DNA of 64,000 nt from Mangrovimonas aestuarii (GTDB lineage: Bacteria > Bacteroidota > Bacteroidia > Flavobacteriales > Flavobacteriaceae). Positions 52,478-62,180 of this stretch are shown here, one piece after another; position 1 is the stretch's first letter, and each line of letters opens with the position of its first letter. The notes beneath the pieces were generated by a model. The model made no database searches, was not told the DNA's origin, and saw only the letters and a list, made by a program, of their open reading frames with translations. The stretch lies in the NCBI RefSeq assembly GCF_028767185.1, contig NZ_JARACK010000007.1, positions 157,964-221,963 on the forward strand, in the 5' to 3' direction. Made by a program: the position numbers and the translations under genes.

Positions 52478-54784
52478 TTAGTTGTCAAGTTGACTCTTAA
52501 ACTTATCGAACTCACTTTGCTGAACTTGTCTTGGCCAGCTATTGTTTGATGTATCTATATCTGCAGTTTCCAACTTAGGATCTACTGTAATCTTTACAAT
52601 TTCCTTTTCAGAAGCAACCGCTTTACTTACTTCATTGTCGTTCAATCTCCAGATTTGTGCTGGATAGTGCTCAATTTTAGACGTACCATCTGAATAAGTG
52701 TACTCAACGATTATTGGCATTACAAGCCCACCTGGCTTTTCAAAAGTAACATTGTAGAAATACTTTGGCTCCTTAATGCTTTTACGCTCTTCTGGAGTAA
52801 AATTATCCATAATATATTCCTTAACCGTAGGAGCGTTATCCATGATAGAACCATTTTTCATGGCTTCACTGTAATCTTCACTTCCTTCTTCCACCATATA
52901 AACTAATGGAGGTAAATCACTCAATTGCATTCCTCTTTGTTTGACTATGTCCTTAACATAGGCATTTGGTTGAGAAGACACGAAGTATTTTTTAACATCT
53001 TTAACTCCTATATCAACATAATCTGTTGTGTAGAACCATCCTCTCCAGTACCAGTCTAGGTCGAATGCTGAAGCGTCCTCCATTGTTCTGAAGAAATCTT
53101 CTGGTGTTGGGTGTTTAAACATCCAACGTTGTGCATATTCTTTAAAAGCATAATCGAACAACTCTTGCCCCATAACAGTCTCTCTTAAAATATTAAGTGC
53201 TGTTGCTGGTTTTGAGTATGCATTATTACCAAACTGATAGGTGTTCAACCCCTTAGTCATAACCGGAGCAATATGGCTTTGGTCCCCACTCATGTAAGGA
53301 ATAATATTTTCTGCTGGTCCGCGACGTGAAGGATATGTTTTGTCTCCAGGAGAAAGTGCATCTGGATACCATTTTCCGAAATCTTGCTCTGCAATGTACT
53401 CTAGGAAAGTATTTAATCCTTCATCCATCCAAGTCCATTGACGCTCATCACTGTTTACGATCATTGGGAAATAGTTATGTCCTACTTCATGAACAATCAC
53501 ACTCATCATACCGTACTTTACACGGTCACTATAAGTACCATCAGGATTAGGACGTCCATAGTTCCAACAAATCATTGGATATTCCATACCTTGGTTCTTA
53601 GCGTGTACAGAAATCGCCTTGTGGTAAGGGTAATCAAAAGTCATTCTTGAATACGACTTTAATGTACTTGCTACTACTTTAGTTGACCAATCTTCCCATA
53701 ATGGATTACCTTCTTTTGGATACATGGAAACGGCCATAACATCTTTATCGCCAACCTTAACAGCCATCATGTCCCAAATAAACCTTCTTGAAGTTGCAAA
53801 ACCAAAGTCACGTACGTTCTCTGCGTAAAGCTTCCAAGTCTTAGTTTCGTTAGAGAAGTTATTCTCAGCAGCCTCAGCTTCTTCTTGAGTTACAATCATT
53901 ACTGGTTCAGTATAAGACTTTTTAGCCTTTTCGTAACGCTCCATCATTGTTTTGCTGAAAACCTCTTTTCTATTCGTCAGCTTACCAGTTCCGTCAAGTA
54001 TATGATCTGCAGGAACTGTAATGTTCACCTCAAAATCTCCGAATGGTAACGCAAACTCATCACGTCCCCAAAATTGCGAATTCTGCCATCCTTCTACATC
54101 ATTGTAAACAGCCATTCTTGGATAGAACTGAGCGATAACATAAGCTCTGTTTCCGTCTTCTTCGAAATATTCGTAACCAGAACGACCTCTACCATCTACG
54201 TGGTTATTGATGTTGTACCACCATTTAATAGAAAAAGAGAACTCATCTCCAGGTTCCATTGGCTGTGGTAACTCAACACGCATCATCGTTCTGTTAATCG
54301 TATGAGTTAAAGCTTCCCCTTTTGTATCGGTTACAGCTTCAATATTAAAGCCACCATCAAAAGGCTCTTTCATATATTCTGATGCAAAAGACGCAGGTTG
54401 CATTGCTGGAGCTACACCACTAGCTTCGATAAGAGGAGACTTAGAGTCTTTTGCTCTCATATTTTGGTCTAACTGAACCCATAAGTAATCCAATACATCT
54501 GGTGAATTATTGGTATACGTAATGGTTTCATAACCGTGAAGTTGAGCTTTTTTATCATCTAAGGTGATATCCATTTTATAATCGGCCTGTTGCTGATAAT
54601 AATTTGGACCCGGTGCTCCTGAAGCAGTTCTGTACATGTTTGGAGTAGAGAACTCATCGTACAACTGTTTAAATTTGTTGTTGTTTACATGCCCCGGTTG
54701 GCGCTCTGTTTGTTCTTTCTCTTGGGCAAAAGTTCCCGCAGAGACAAATGCAACTGAAAGAAATAAATACTTTAGTCTTTTCAT
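52478..54784 (-). CDS. M1 family aminopeptidase, secreted
   Basis: The 768-residue metallopeptidase has a signal peptide (KYLFLSVAFVSAGTFA), an N-terminal beta domain with YKMDITLDDKKAQLHGYETI, and a catalytic domain with the zinc motif VIVHEVGHNYFPMIV and the downstream Glu in WMDEGLNTFLEY. Later helical repeats follow, with no T9SS tail. The motifs match gluzincin M1 peptidases of Bacteroidota. It probably trims peptides outside the cytoplasm. It follows DUF6702 by 68 bases on the same strand. Confidence 0.93.
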   Translation of the reverse strand: MKRLKYLFLSVAFVSAGTFAQEKEQTERQPGHVNNNKFKQLYDEFSTPNMYRTASGAPGPNYYQQQADYKMDITLDDKKAQLHGYETITYTNNSPDVLDYLWVQLDQNMRAKDSKSPLIEASGVAPAMQPASFASEYMKEPFDGGFNIEAVTDTKGEALTHTINRTMMRVELPQPMEPGDEFSFSIKWWYNINNHVDGRGRSGYEYFEEDGNRAYVIAQFYPRMAVYNDVEGWQNSQFWGRDEFALPFGDFEVNITVPADHILDGTGKLTNRKEVFSKTMMERYEKAKKSYTEPVMIVTQEEAEAAENNFSNETKTWKLYAENVRDFGFATSRRFIWDMMAVKVGDKDVMAVSMYPKEGNPLWEDWSTKVVASTLKSYSRMTFDYPYHKAISVHAKNQGMEYPMICWNYGRPNPDGTYSDRVKYGMMSVIVHEVGHNYFPMIVNSDERQWTWMDEGLNTFLEYIAEQDFGKWYPDALSPGDKTYPSRRGPAENIIPYMSGDQSHIAPVMTKGLNTYQFGNNAYSKPATALNILRETVMGQELFDYAFKEYAQRWMFKHPTPEDFFRTMEDASAFDLDWYWRGWFYTTDYVDIGVKDVKKYFVSSQPNAYVKDIVKQRGMQLSDLPPLVYMVEEGSEDYSEAMKNGSIMDNAPTVKEYIMDNFTPEERKSIKEPKYFYNVTFEKPGGLVMPIIVEYTYSDGTSKIEHYPAQIWRLNDNEVSKAVASEKEIVKITVDPKLETADIDTSNNSWPRQVQQSEFDKFKSQLDN

Positions 54785-54852
54785 ATTAGGTATTTAGTTA
54801 CTGGAAAATAATCGCGAAATATATAAAACTTTAGAGGTTTGCCTAGTGTTAA

Positions 54853-55362
54853 TTAAAAGTTTAACACTCCTTTTTCATTTTGGGCTATGAGAATGAAACT
54901 ATCATTCTTGGAATTAATCTTTGTTCGAATAATATTCTGTTGATCTTCAAAAATATCGAAAAGTACAGCATTGGTAATCTCAAAGGTATCGATTGACTTT
55001 ATTCCCACTACTTCTAGGTAACAATATGCCAAATCGTTATCATACTCCTTCCCTAAATATTTCAAAGGAACTTCCTCTCCATTTATTTTTATTCGAATTT
55101 TTTCTTGAAGATATCGTCCCATGTACAAGTCTGCACTTTTAGGTTCATTTTCTCCTGCCAATGTGATTGATTCGTCGTAACGTTGACGTAGAAGGTTTTC
55201 GAAGTCGTCAATAAAAATTCGAGAAATGACTTGAAGAGATTGCTTTTCCTCGACATACTCTATCTGAGTGATGCTTACATAATACTTATGCATAGCATTA
55301 AAAGCCATTGTTAACATTAAAACAAGTCCTAACAAAATAAACTTTCCTCGTCGTCTTACCAT
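54853..55362 (-). CDS. DUF6702 family protein
   Basis: The 169-residue protein has a basic start (MVRRRGK), one membrane or signal helix (about 8-24), then MHKYYVSITQIEYVEEKQSL, SRIFIDDFENLLRQRYDES and CYLEVVGIKSI, the pattern of DUF6702. It usually sits beside an M1 peptidase in Bacteroidota, as here, so a joint role at the envelope is likely. Function is unknown. Confidence 0.88.
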   Translation of the reverse strand: MVRRRGKFILLGLVLMLTMAFNAMHKYYVSITQIEYVEEKQSLQVISRIFIDDFENLLRQRYDESITLAGENEPKSADLYMGRYLQEKIRIKINGEEVPLKYLGKEYDNDLAYCYLEVVGIKSIDTFEITNAVLFDIFEDQQNIIRTKINSKNDSFILIAQNEKGVLNF

Positions 55363-55427
55363 ACCTTAGTTTTTTTGACGCGTAAAAGTATTAATTTCCA
55401 TTAGTTTAAATAATTTTTTGTGAGTAT

Positions 55428-56222
55428 TTAACCCTTTTTAATCTTCATATTCTCTCGATATGCACCCAATTTTTCTTTCAAGAATATAAAAATTTCAAGA
55501 TCACTCTTTCCCTTGCACCTTAATTCAAATTCTGGATCATCAGAACAAAAATACCAGAAGTCCATTTGCCGGTCTTCCTCCAACGAATGTGTTTCAAAAA
55601 ATTCTTTGGCTAAATTAGTTCGTATTTTGTGAAGTAAATCGGCCTTAGCATCTAGCTTAACATGTTTTTTTAACTTTTTAGTTCTTCCCGTTATGGCATT
55701 GATGATTGGATTTAAAGGAACACTTGTAACCATTCCTAAAGTAATCTGTTTACCTCCTTGAGCCTCATGTAGTCTTCTTTGAGCGGGTGTCATCCGCGGA
55801 CCTTTATAGCCAGGAATCCCCACATCATAAAAATTAATCTGAGGTTTAGCATCACTATTGCCAACATCCATCATCAAATCTCCTGTAAGCACTTTTCCAA
55901 CTATAACTTCGTCGAGTGCTGTAACTGCTTCGTCCAACTCGACTTCCAAATATTTCATGTCTACAATATCCTTTGTAATCACTATTGTAAGTGCTTTATA
56001 CTTAACTCCAGTAAATTCTAGTGTATCGTTGATTGAAGCTCGAATATTAAAACGTCCTTGAGCATTGGTGACAGTAAACAGTTGAGCCGTAGTATTAATA
56101 ACATGAATGTTTTCAACGTCGTCGTTGGAAATGACTTTGCCCGAAATCATTTGAGATTGACCACAAACAGACAAACCCAAAAAACAAAAGGACAGAAAAA
56201 GTAGAACTCTAGTTACGGCCAC
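55428..56222 (-). CDS. CarboxypepD_reg-like protein, second copy of a tandem pair
   Basis: The 264-residue protein has a signal peptide (VLLFLSFCFLGLSVCG) and a CarboxypepD_reg-like beta-sandwich (about 25-105: MISGKVISNDDVENIHVINT, FTVTNAQGRFNIRASINDTL, LEFTGVKYKALTI). A C-terminal helical region follows (about 150-264). It overlaps the first copy by 14 bases. Such domains usually stabilise outer-membrane receptors. As stand-alone proteins their role is unknown. Confidence 0.85.
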   Translation of the reverse strand: MAVTRVLLFLSFCFLGLSVCGQSQMISGKVISNDDVENIHVINTTAQLFTVTNAQGRFNIRASINDTLEFTGVKYKALTIVITKDIVDMKYLEVELDEAVTALDEVIVGKVLTGDLMMDVGNSDAKPQINFYDVGIPGYKGPRMTPAQRRLHEAQGGKQITLGMVTSVPLNPIINAITGRTKKLKKHVKLDAKADLLHKIRTNLAKEFFETHSLEEDRQMDFWYFCSDDPEFELRCKGKSDLEIFIFLKEKLGAYRENMKIKKG

Positions 56223-57006
56223 TCTTTCCTTTTAAAAACATCTGACTTTGCGCACTAATGTATTCAAGTAAGTCCATTTCCTTCCCTTGCTTGTACAGAG
56301 ATTGGTCTACATCTTGAGAAGCCATATAACTTAGAAATTCCTGATACTCATCTTCGGGAATATTAAAACTTTCGCAAATAAAGTTTTTGGTGTAAACATC
56401 CTGAAGCGCTTTATAAGAATAGCTACCTTCAGCTTTATCTCCATCACCCCTTAACAATGGTGCTAAAAGCCCCTTTCCTATTCTTGCCAAATCAACACCG
56501 TTATAATACTCGCCTTCGCGCATTATAAAATTGTCTGCTTTCGGGCGGTAATCATCATCATATCCATATACTCCTAAATCATTTACTCCAAAATACAAGT
56601 CTTGTAAATCGGGATTAAAAGTCCTTACTGAATTCAAATCGGCAGATAAATCTCCTGTTAGTCCAAAAGGTAAAATCACAATTTCATTAAGCTTATTGAT
56701 TCGCTCAACCATAAACACTGTAAGTTTTCCAGACTCCATGATTTGTTGATCTATTGTAATCTCAAAAGGTTCAAATTGTAAAGCGGAAACCTCCAAACGA
56801 TCGTTCAATCCAGCATTAATCATAAACTTCCCGTCACTATCGGTTATAGTCCCTTTATTTATTGACGTATTAAAAATCGTAACCCCTTCTACTTCATTAG
56901 CTTCAGAAATGATACGTCCTTCAACCTCTATCCGTTTGGATGGTATTTGGGCTGTTAATGATAATGGCAATAAAACCAGTGAGAATAGAATGATTAGTTT
57001 TTTCAT
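56209..57006 (-). CDS. CarboxypepD_reg-like protein, first copy of a tandem pair
   Basis: The 265-residue protein has a signal peptide (LIILFSLVLLPLSLTAQ), a CarboxypepD_reg-like domain (about 25-115: RIISEANEVEGVTIFNTSIN, TITDSDGKFMINAGLNDRL) and a C-terminal region with LYFGVNDLGVYGYDDDY. It resembles its neighbour downstream in length and layout (QFEPFEITI matches YKALTIVIT), so the two are old duplicates. It is the first gene of the run ending in the M1 peptidase. Confidence 0.85.
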   Translation of the reverse strand: MKKLIILFSLVLLPLSLTAQIPSKRIEVEGRIISEANEVEGVTIFNTSINKGTITDSDGKFMINAGLNDRLEVSALQFEPFEITIDQQIMESGKLTVFMVERINKLNEIVILPFGLTGDLSADLNSVRTFNPDLQDLYFGVNDLGVYGYDDDYRPKADNFIMREGEYYNGVDLARIGKGLLAPLLRGDGDKAEGSYSYKALQDVYTKNFICESFNIPEDEYQEFLSYMASQDVDQSLYKQGKEMDLLEYISAQSQMFLKGKSGRN

Positions 57007-57176
57007 AAGATTGAATTAAACACTGTTATAAATTATGCCAACTCTAAGTTAATTTACTTACAAATGGCCTCTAAACTTTTGTTAAAACAGCCGAATAACT
57101 AAATTTACAACAAAATACCAAACAATAAAAACACCTTATTCAACTCATTAAGAACTAATTAAACAACCATATAAAT

Positions 57177-57884
57177 ATGAAGAAAATTCTTATTGCCAGT
57201 ACTTCTACTGTTCATGGAAGTGGTTACTTGGAATACATGTTAGAGCCTTTATCGAAATTCTTCGAACACACAGACACCATTCTTTTTATCCCTTACGCTC
57301 GTCCTGGAGGTATTAGTTATGACGACTATACAGAAATAGTATCTAAAGCATTTAAAGCAATCAATAAAGTAGTAAGAGGCATTCATGAATTTAACAATCC
57401 ACAAGAAGCATTAAAACAAGCTAAAGGTATTTTTACAGGTGGCGGTAACACTTTCCTACTGGTAAAAACCATATACAAGAACAATGTATTGGAAGCTTTG
57501 CAAAGTGCAGTAAACAATGGAACACCTTATTTAGGGACCAGTGCAGGCAGCAATATTTGTGGACTCACAATGAACACCACTAATGATATGCCTATTGTTT
57601 ATCCCCCAAGTTTTAAAACCTTAGGTTTGGTTCCCTTTAATATCAATCCTCATTATCTAGATCCAGATGCTAACAGTAAACATATGGGGGAAACCCGTGA
57701 AACCAGGATTAAAGAGTTTCATAAATTCAACTCACAACCGGTTATCGGACTTAGAGAAGGTAGCTGGCTGGAAGTAAATGGCAATTCGATTGTATTGAAA
57801 GGAGACTTGAATGCTCGCATTTTTGAACAAGAACAAGATGCTTACGAAATTGAACCTAATACTGAGCTTAAAGAATTAAACTAA
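57177..57884 (+). CDS. pepE: Peptidase E (alpha-aspartyl dipeptidase, S51 family)
   Basis: The 235-residue protein begins MKKILIASTSTVHGSGYLEY, with FIPYARPGG, GIFTGGGNTFLLVKTIY, the nucleophile motif YLGTSAGSNICGL, and FNINPHYLDPD with a putative catalytic His. It cleaves dipeptides beginning with Asp. Length is normal. Confidence 0.93.
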   Translation: MKKILIASTSTVHGSGYLEYMLEPLSKFFEHTDTILFIPYARPGGISYDDYTEIVSKAFKAINKVVRGIHEFNNPQEALKQAKGIFTGGGNTFLLVKTIYKNNVLEALQSAVNNGTPYLGTSAGSNICGLTMNTTNDMPIVYPPSFKTLGLVPFNINPHYLDPDANSKHMGETRETRIKEFHKFNSQPVIGLREGSWLEVNGNSIVLKGDLNARIFEQEQDAYEIEPNTELKELN

Positions 57885-57889
57885 AATAA

Positions 57890-57919
57890 AAAAAGCTTCA
57901 CTTTTCAGTGAAGCTTTTT
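57890..57919 (+). terminator. Terminator after pepE
   Basis: AAAAAGCTTCACT-TTTC-AGTGAAGCTTTTT is a 13-base stem with a T-run, ending one base before the tRNA gene that lies on the opposite strand. Confidence 0.9.
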
Positions 57920-57920
57920 G

Positions 57921-57993
57921 AGCGGGAGACCGGGTTCGAACCGGCGACATTCAGCTTGGAAGGCTGACGCTCTACCAACTGAGCTACTCCCGC
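57921..57993 (-). tRNA. tRNA-Gly (anticodon TCC)
   Basis: Minus strand begins GCGGGAGTAGCTCAGTTGG and shows the full cloverleaf: acceptor GCGGGAG with CTCCCGC, D arm AGCTCAGTTGGTAGAGC, anticodon arm TCAGC-CTTCCAA-GCTGA with anticodon TCC, and T arm CCGGTTCGAACCCGG. The 3' CCA is not encoded. Confidence 0.95.
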
Positions 57994-58063
57994 CTTTGCG
58001 TTGCAAATATATAACTATTGCTTGAATTAAAACAAGTATTTTTTTAAAAATATTTTCATTTTT

Positions 58064-59002
58064 ATGAAGCTCATAATCCAAACCCAAAGGCTCTATCTAC
58101 GGGAGTTATCTCAACACGATGAATATGAGATTTTTAAACTAAATCTTGATCCTGAAGTTTTAAAATACACAGGGGATATTCCTTTTAAAAAAGTTGAAGA
58201 TGCTAAGAAATTTCTTCAAGAATACGACCAATACTCCAAGTATAACATGGGGCGCTGGGCGGTTTGCTTGAACGAAACCGATAAATTTATAGGTTGGTGC
58301 GGATTAAAATACCACACTAATCCACGCATGGTGGAAGTAGGTTATAGATTTTATAAAGAATTTTGGGGAAAAGGCTATGCAACGGAAAGCACAAAAGCTT
58401 CTATAGACTATGGTTTCAACACACTTCTTTTACATGAAATTTATGCTCATGTTCATAAAGACAACTTAGCTTCAATAAAAGTGATTGAAAACTGTGGACT
58501 ACAATATCTGAAAAGTGATATCTATGATGGTATGCCAGCTCAACTATTCAAAATAACAAATCCAAACTATACAATCAAACAAATAACTGCTATAGAAACT
58601 TATTCTGTGAGACAGCCAGTACTGCGTCCCGGAAAACCATTGGAGAGTTGTGTTTTTGAGGGAGATGATTTAGAATCTACAATCCATTTGGGACTATTTC
58701 ATAATAGTCAATTGGTTGGAGTGGCTACTTTTATGAATAACAAAACAAATGATTTGGACTATCCCAATCAATATCAATTAAGAGGAATGGCCGTGCTATC
58801 TGAATACCAAAGTAAAAACCTTGGAGAAGAGCTACTCAAAAACGGACAAAATATTCTAAAAAAAAACGGGGTCGAAACTATTTGGTGCAATGCCCGTGAA
58901 AAAGCATCCTCGTTTTATATAAGAAATAGCTATAAAACAATTGGACAACCTTTCGAAATTATGGGCATTGGCATACACTATAGAATGTTTAAAAAACTTT
59001 AA
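58064..59002 (+). CDS. Double GNAT acetyltransferase
   Basis: The 312-residue protein has two GNAT domains. The first (about 1-165) is RimJ/RimL-like: LRELSQHDEYEIFKLNLD, WGKGYATESTKASIDYGF, HKDNLASIKVIENCGLQYL. The second (about 175-312) has MAVLSEYQSKNLGEELLKNG and a WCNAREKASSFYIRNSYKTI stretch. The first likely acetylates an N-terminus or small amine. The second looks like a small-molecule acetyltransferase. Substrates are unknown. The fused form is uncommon. Confidence 0.86.
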   Translation: MKLIIQTQRLYLRELSQHDEYEIFKLNLDPEVLKYTGDIPFKKVEDAKKFLQEYDQYSKYNMGRWAVCLNETDKFIGWCGLKYHTNPRMVEVGYRFYKEFWGKGYATESTKASIDYGFNTLLLHEIYAHVHKDNLASIKVIENCGLQYLKSDIYDGMPAQLFKITNPNYTIKQITAIETYSVRQPVLRPGKPLESCVFEGDDLESTIHLGLFHNSQLVGVATFMNNKTNDLDYPNQYQLRGMAVLSEYQSKNLGEELLKNGQNILKKNGVETIWCNAREKASSFYIRNSYKTIGQPFEIMGIGIHYRMFKKL

Positions 59003-59078
59003 ATCAGAGTAAAACACTTTATTTGCCCATACTTCATCATACATTTTCGTAAATTTATGAAACTATAAACCTGTAGGC

Positions 59079-59861
59079 ATGCGAAGTAAGAAATTATTAA
59101 TTCGACTACTCATCGGATTGATTATTGTGGCTTTTGCTTTTTTCCAAAAGTGGAGCCGAAGAGAGACTAACCCTTATACTGGTAGAGCACAAACCATCAA
59201 CATGATTTCAGATCAAGAGATTTCTATTGGCCTATAAAGCGCTCCACAAATGGCTCAACAACATGGCGGACTTTACCCAAACGAAGCTTATCAAGCACTT
59301 GTTGATAATGTTGGAAACAAGCTTGTCAACATAAGTATAGCTGGCGAAACTCCAATCGTTCTGACTTTCATCTTTTAGCAGATCCAAATACCATAAATGA
59401 TTTTGCGCTTCTTGGTGTTCAGGTTTTTATCACTTATTCACTGTTCAAATGAAGATCAATTAGCGGGTGTTTTGGGGCATGAAATAGGCCATGTATTGGG
59501 TAGACATTCTGCTGAACGTATTGCCGAAAGTGAATTTTGGAAAACTGTTGCAACGGGAGCTTCGGTTGGTGCCAATGCAGGCGATTTGGTTGGTGGAATT
59601 GGTCAAAAAACACTATTAACAAACGGAAGGAAGGATGAATTGGAAAGTGATAAACTTGGTGTTAAGTTTATGATTGATGCAGGGTACAATCCTGAAGAAA
59701 TGATTGGAGTAATGGAAATCTTAAAAACAGCAGCTGGTTCTTATCGAGTTCCTGAATTCCAAAGTACTCACCCAGACCCTGACGATCGTATAGAACACAT
59801 CCAAGCCTCTATAAGAGATTATTACAAAAAAAAAAGCCTCATAAATACGAGGCTTTTTTAA
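59079..59861 (+). pseudogene. Decayed M48-family metallopeptidase gene
   Basis: The start at 59079 gives a membrane-anchored lead (LLIRLLIGLIIVAFAFF). An in-frame TAA interrupts it at 59235-59237 (GL*SAPQ). Frame shifts follow near 59352, where one base appears missing, and near 59445-59452. The middle part still reads DFHLLADPNTIN, but the usual ALPGG motif is ALLGV. The last part has the zinc motif HEIGHVLGRH and STHPDPDDRIEHI. The final codons run through the terminator hairpin. Several independent lesions make it a pseudogene. Confidence 0.88.
59831..59858. terminator. Bidirectional terminator between the M48 pseudogene and the ankyrin gene
   Basis: AAAAAGCCTC-ATAAATAC-GAGGCTTTTT with T-runs on both strands, between converging genes. 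Confidence 0.85.
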
Positions 59862-59880
59862 TCAATTCATTTTTAATTGA

Positions 59881-60279
59881 TTAATTCTTCTTTTTTTGTA
59901 AAGTAGCTTCAATAAGTTGATAAGCATCTGTAGCATTAGACAGCTCTGCATATTCTTGGGCTGTATATCCCTTAGAGCCTCTCACTTTTAAATTGGCTCC
60001 ATTATCAATTAGAAGCTTTAAGATTTTAACTCGATTATAACGAGCTGCATACATACTTGGGGTCATGCCATTTGACATCTTGTTTACATTGGCTCCTCGT
60101 TCAACTAGTTTTTTAACAGTTTCAAAGTCTCCTTTTACAATCGATGTGCAAAACGGATCTACATCGTTAATGGTGACTGTTACAATTTCGTTATCCGAAG
60201 ATTGCACAATAGGAGTAGCTTTGGCTGTGGCATACGATACCACTAAGGCAATTGCTGAAATAACTAACGCTTTTTTCAT
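59881..60279 (-). CDS. Small exported ankyrin-repeat protein
   Basis: The 132-residue protein has a signal peptide (ALVISAIALVVSYATAKA) and then three ankyrin units: DVDPFCTSIVKGDFETVKKLVERGANVN, MTPSMYAARYNRVKILKLLIDNGAN, and a partial third ending in GYTAQEYAELSN. Ankyrin repeats bind proteins. The partner here is unknown. Confidence 0.88.
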   Translation of the reverse strand: MKKALVISAIALVVSYATAKATPIVQSSDNEIVTVTINDVDPFCTSIVKGDFETVKKLVERGANVNKMSNGMTPSMYAARYNRVKILKLLIDNGANLKVRGSKGYTAQEYAELSNATDAYQLIEATLQKKKN

Positions 60280-60513
60280 GATGAAAGAATTTTAAAGGTT
60301 GATAGTTTATTAAAAGTTCGTTTTTTGATATATTAAAGAGACGACATTTTTCTTAATGTGTTACCAATATTGTTCTTTCATAACAAAATTTTAACTTACT
60401 GTAAACAAATATGTTAAAGAACCCTTAAATTAAAATCTACTATAATACCTATTATAACTATCTAATTTATTACAGTTTGCAGGTATAAATAAAGATGTCA
60501 TTACATAAAAAGT

Positions 60514-60521
60514 TATATTTG
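60514..60521 (+). promoter_or_regulatory. -7 promoter element of gpmI
   Basis: TATATTTG matches TAnnTTTG, 20 bases before the gpmI ATG at 60541. Confidence 0.55.
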
Positions 60522-60540
60522 ACAGAATAAAGCAATACTT

Positions 60541-62058
60541 ATGAACAAAAAAGTCATATTAATGATTTTAGATGGCTGGGGAAAATCTCCAGATCCAAAA
60601 GTTTCCGCAATCGATCAAGCTAACACTCCATTTATTGATTCTCTTTATGGTGAATATCCCAACGCTACATTACGCACAGATGGTCTTCATGTTGGGCTTC
60701 CCGAAGGGCAAATGGGGAATAGCGAAGTAGGACATATGAACCTAGGTGCCGGTCGTATTGTTTATCAGGATTTGGTTAAAATTAACCTAGCCGTAAAAAA
60801 TAAAACTTTAGAGCAAGAACCTGCTTTGGTAAATGCATTTACTTATGCTAAAACACAAAACAAAAGCGTTCACTTTTTAGGACTTTTGAGTGATGGTGGT
60901 GTACACTCTCATATAAATCACTTATTTGGATTATTGGATGCTGCCCATAATTTTGGACTTAAAGATCTATATGTGCATGCCTTTACTGATGGCCGTGACG
61001 TAGATCCAAAATCAGGTTATGGCTTTGTTACAGAACTTGAAGAACATCTTGAAAAAACCAATGCAAAATTGGCTACCATATCAGGGAGATATTATGCTAT
61101 GGATCGCGATAATAGATGGGAGCGTATCAAACTAGCTTACGATGCTATGGTCAATGGTAAAGGTGTTATGTCTAAAAATGCATTATACGCCATAGAGAAA
61201 AGTTATAATGAAGATATTACCGATGAGTTCATCAAACCCATCGTAATGGTAAACTCAGATAACACTCCTGTTGCGACCATTAAAGATGGGGATGTAGTAG
61301 TGTTCTTCAACTTCAGAACGGATAGAGGCCGTCAATTAACTCAAGCGTTATCGCAAAAGGATTTTCATGAGCAAAACATGCATAAACTAGACTTGCATTT
61401 TGTGACCATGACTAATTACGATGATACTTTTACAGGAATAAATGTAGTTTACGATAAAGACAACCTAAATGATACACTGGGTGAAGTCTTGGAAAGAAAC
61501 CACAAAAAACAAATAAGAATAGCCGAAACAGAAAAATATCCTCATGTGACCTTTTTCTTTTCTGGTGGAAGGGAAAAACCTTTTGAAGGAGAAACCAGAA
61601 TCCTAAGAGCCTCTCCAAAAGTGCCTACATACGATTTACAACCAGAAATGAGTGCATATGAATTACGTGATGCTTTAATTCCTGAATTGGAAAAAGAAGA
61701 AGTGGATTTTGTGTGTTTAAATTTTGCTAATGGAGACATGGTTGGTCATACTGGAGTAATGTCGGCTGCCATTAAAGCCTGCGAAGTTGTTGATAAATGT
61801 GTGAAGGATGTTGTAAACACTGCTCTGGCTCATAATTACACAACCATTTTAATTGCCGATCATGGTAATGCAGATACAATGATTAATCCTGATGGCACAC
61901 CTAATACAGCCCATACCACCAATCCTGTACCAGTCATTTTAATCGATAAGAATATAAAACATATAGAATCAGGAATTCTAGGAGATGTTGCTCCTACTAT
62001 TTTAAAACTAATGGATATTGAACAACCAAAAGCAATGACAAGACATTGTTTGGTGTAA
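60541..62058 (+). CDS. gpmI: Phosphoglycerate mutase, cofactor-independent
   Basis: GpmI interconverts 3- and 2-phosphoglycerate using Mn2+. The 505-residue protein has MILDGWGKSP, MGNSEVGHMNLGAGRIVYQD (catalytic Ser in NSE), HAFTDGRDVDPKSG, SGRYYAMDRDNRWERI, and the metal-binding FANGDMVGHTG and ADHGNADTM. Length is normal and it stands alone. Confidence 0.96.
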   Translation: MNKKVILMILDGWGKSPDPKVSAIDQANTPFIDSLYGEYPNATLRTDGLHVGLPEGQMGNSEVGHMNLGAGRIVYQDLVKINLAVKNKTLEQEPALVNAFTYAKTQNKSVHFLGLLSDGGVHSHINHLFGLLDAAHNFGLKDLYVHAFTDGRDVDPKSGYGFVTELEEHLEKTNAKLATISGRYYAMDRDNRWERIKLAYDAMVNGKGVMSKNALYAIEKSYNEDITDEFIKPIVMVNSDNTPVATIKDGDVVVFFNFRTDRGRQLTQALSQKDFHEQNMHKLDLHFVTMTNYDDTFTGINVVYDKDNLNDTLGEVLERNHKKQIRIAETEKYPHVTFFFSGGREKPFEGETRILRASPKVPTYDLQPEMSAYELRDALIPELEKEEVDFVCLNFANGDMVGHTGVMSAAIKACEVVDKCVKDVVNTALAHNYTTILIADHGNADTMINPDGTPNTAHTTNPVPVILIDKNIKHIESGILGDVAPTILKLMDIEQPKAMTRHCLV

Positions 62059-62180
62059 CCCTTATTTAACTACTGCTATGGTAGTGTATAATAATTGTTG
62101 TAATTTTAAAAACTATTTTTCAAATTACACACAATGTTTCTTACCAATTGAAACAAAATATACTTGAATAGTTTTCAGAA

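Noticed and set aside
59397..59861. Stand-alone 154-residue M48 protease
   Set aside because: Its first 16 or so codons are the wrong frame of an older gene. Upstream sequence carries the matching N-terminal half broken by a stop and frame shifts.
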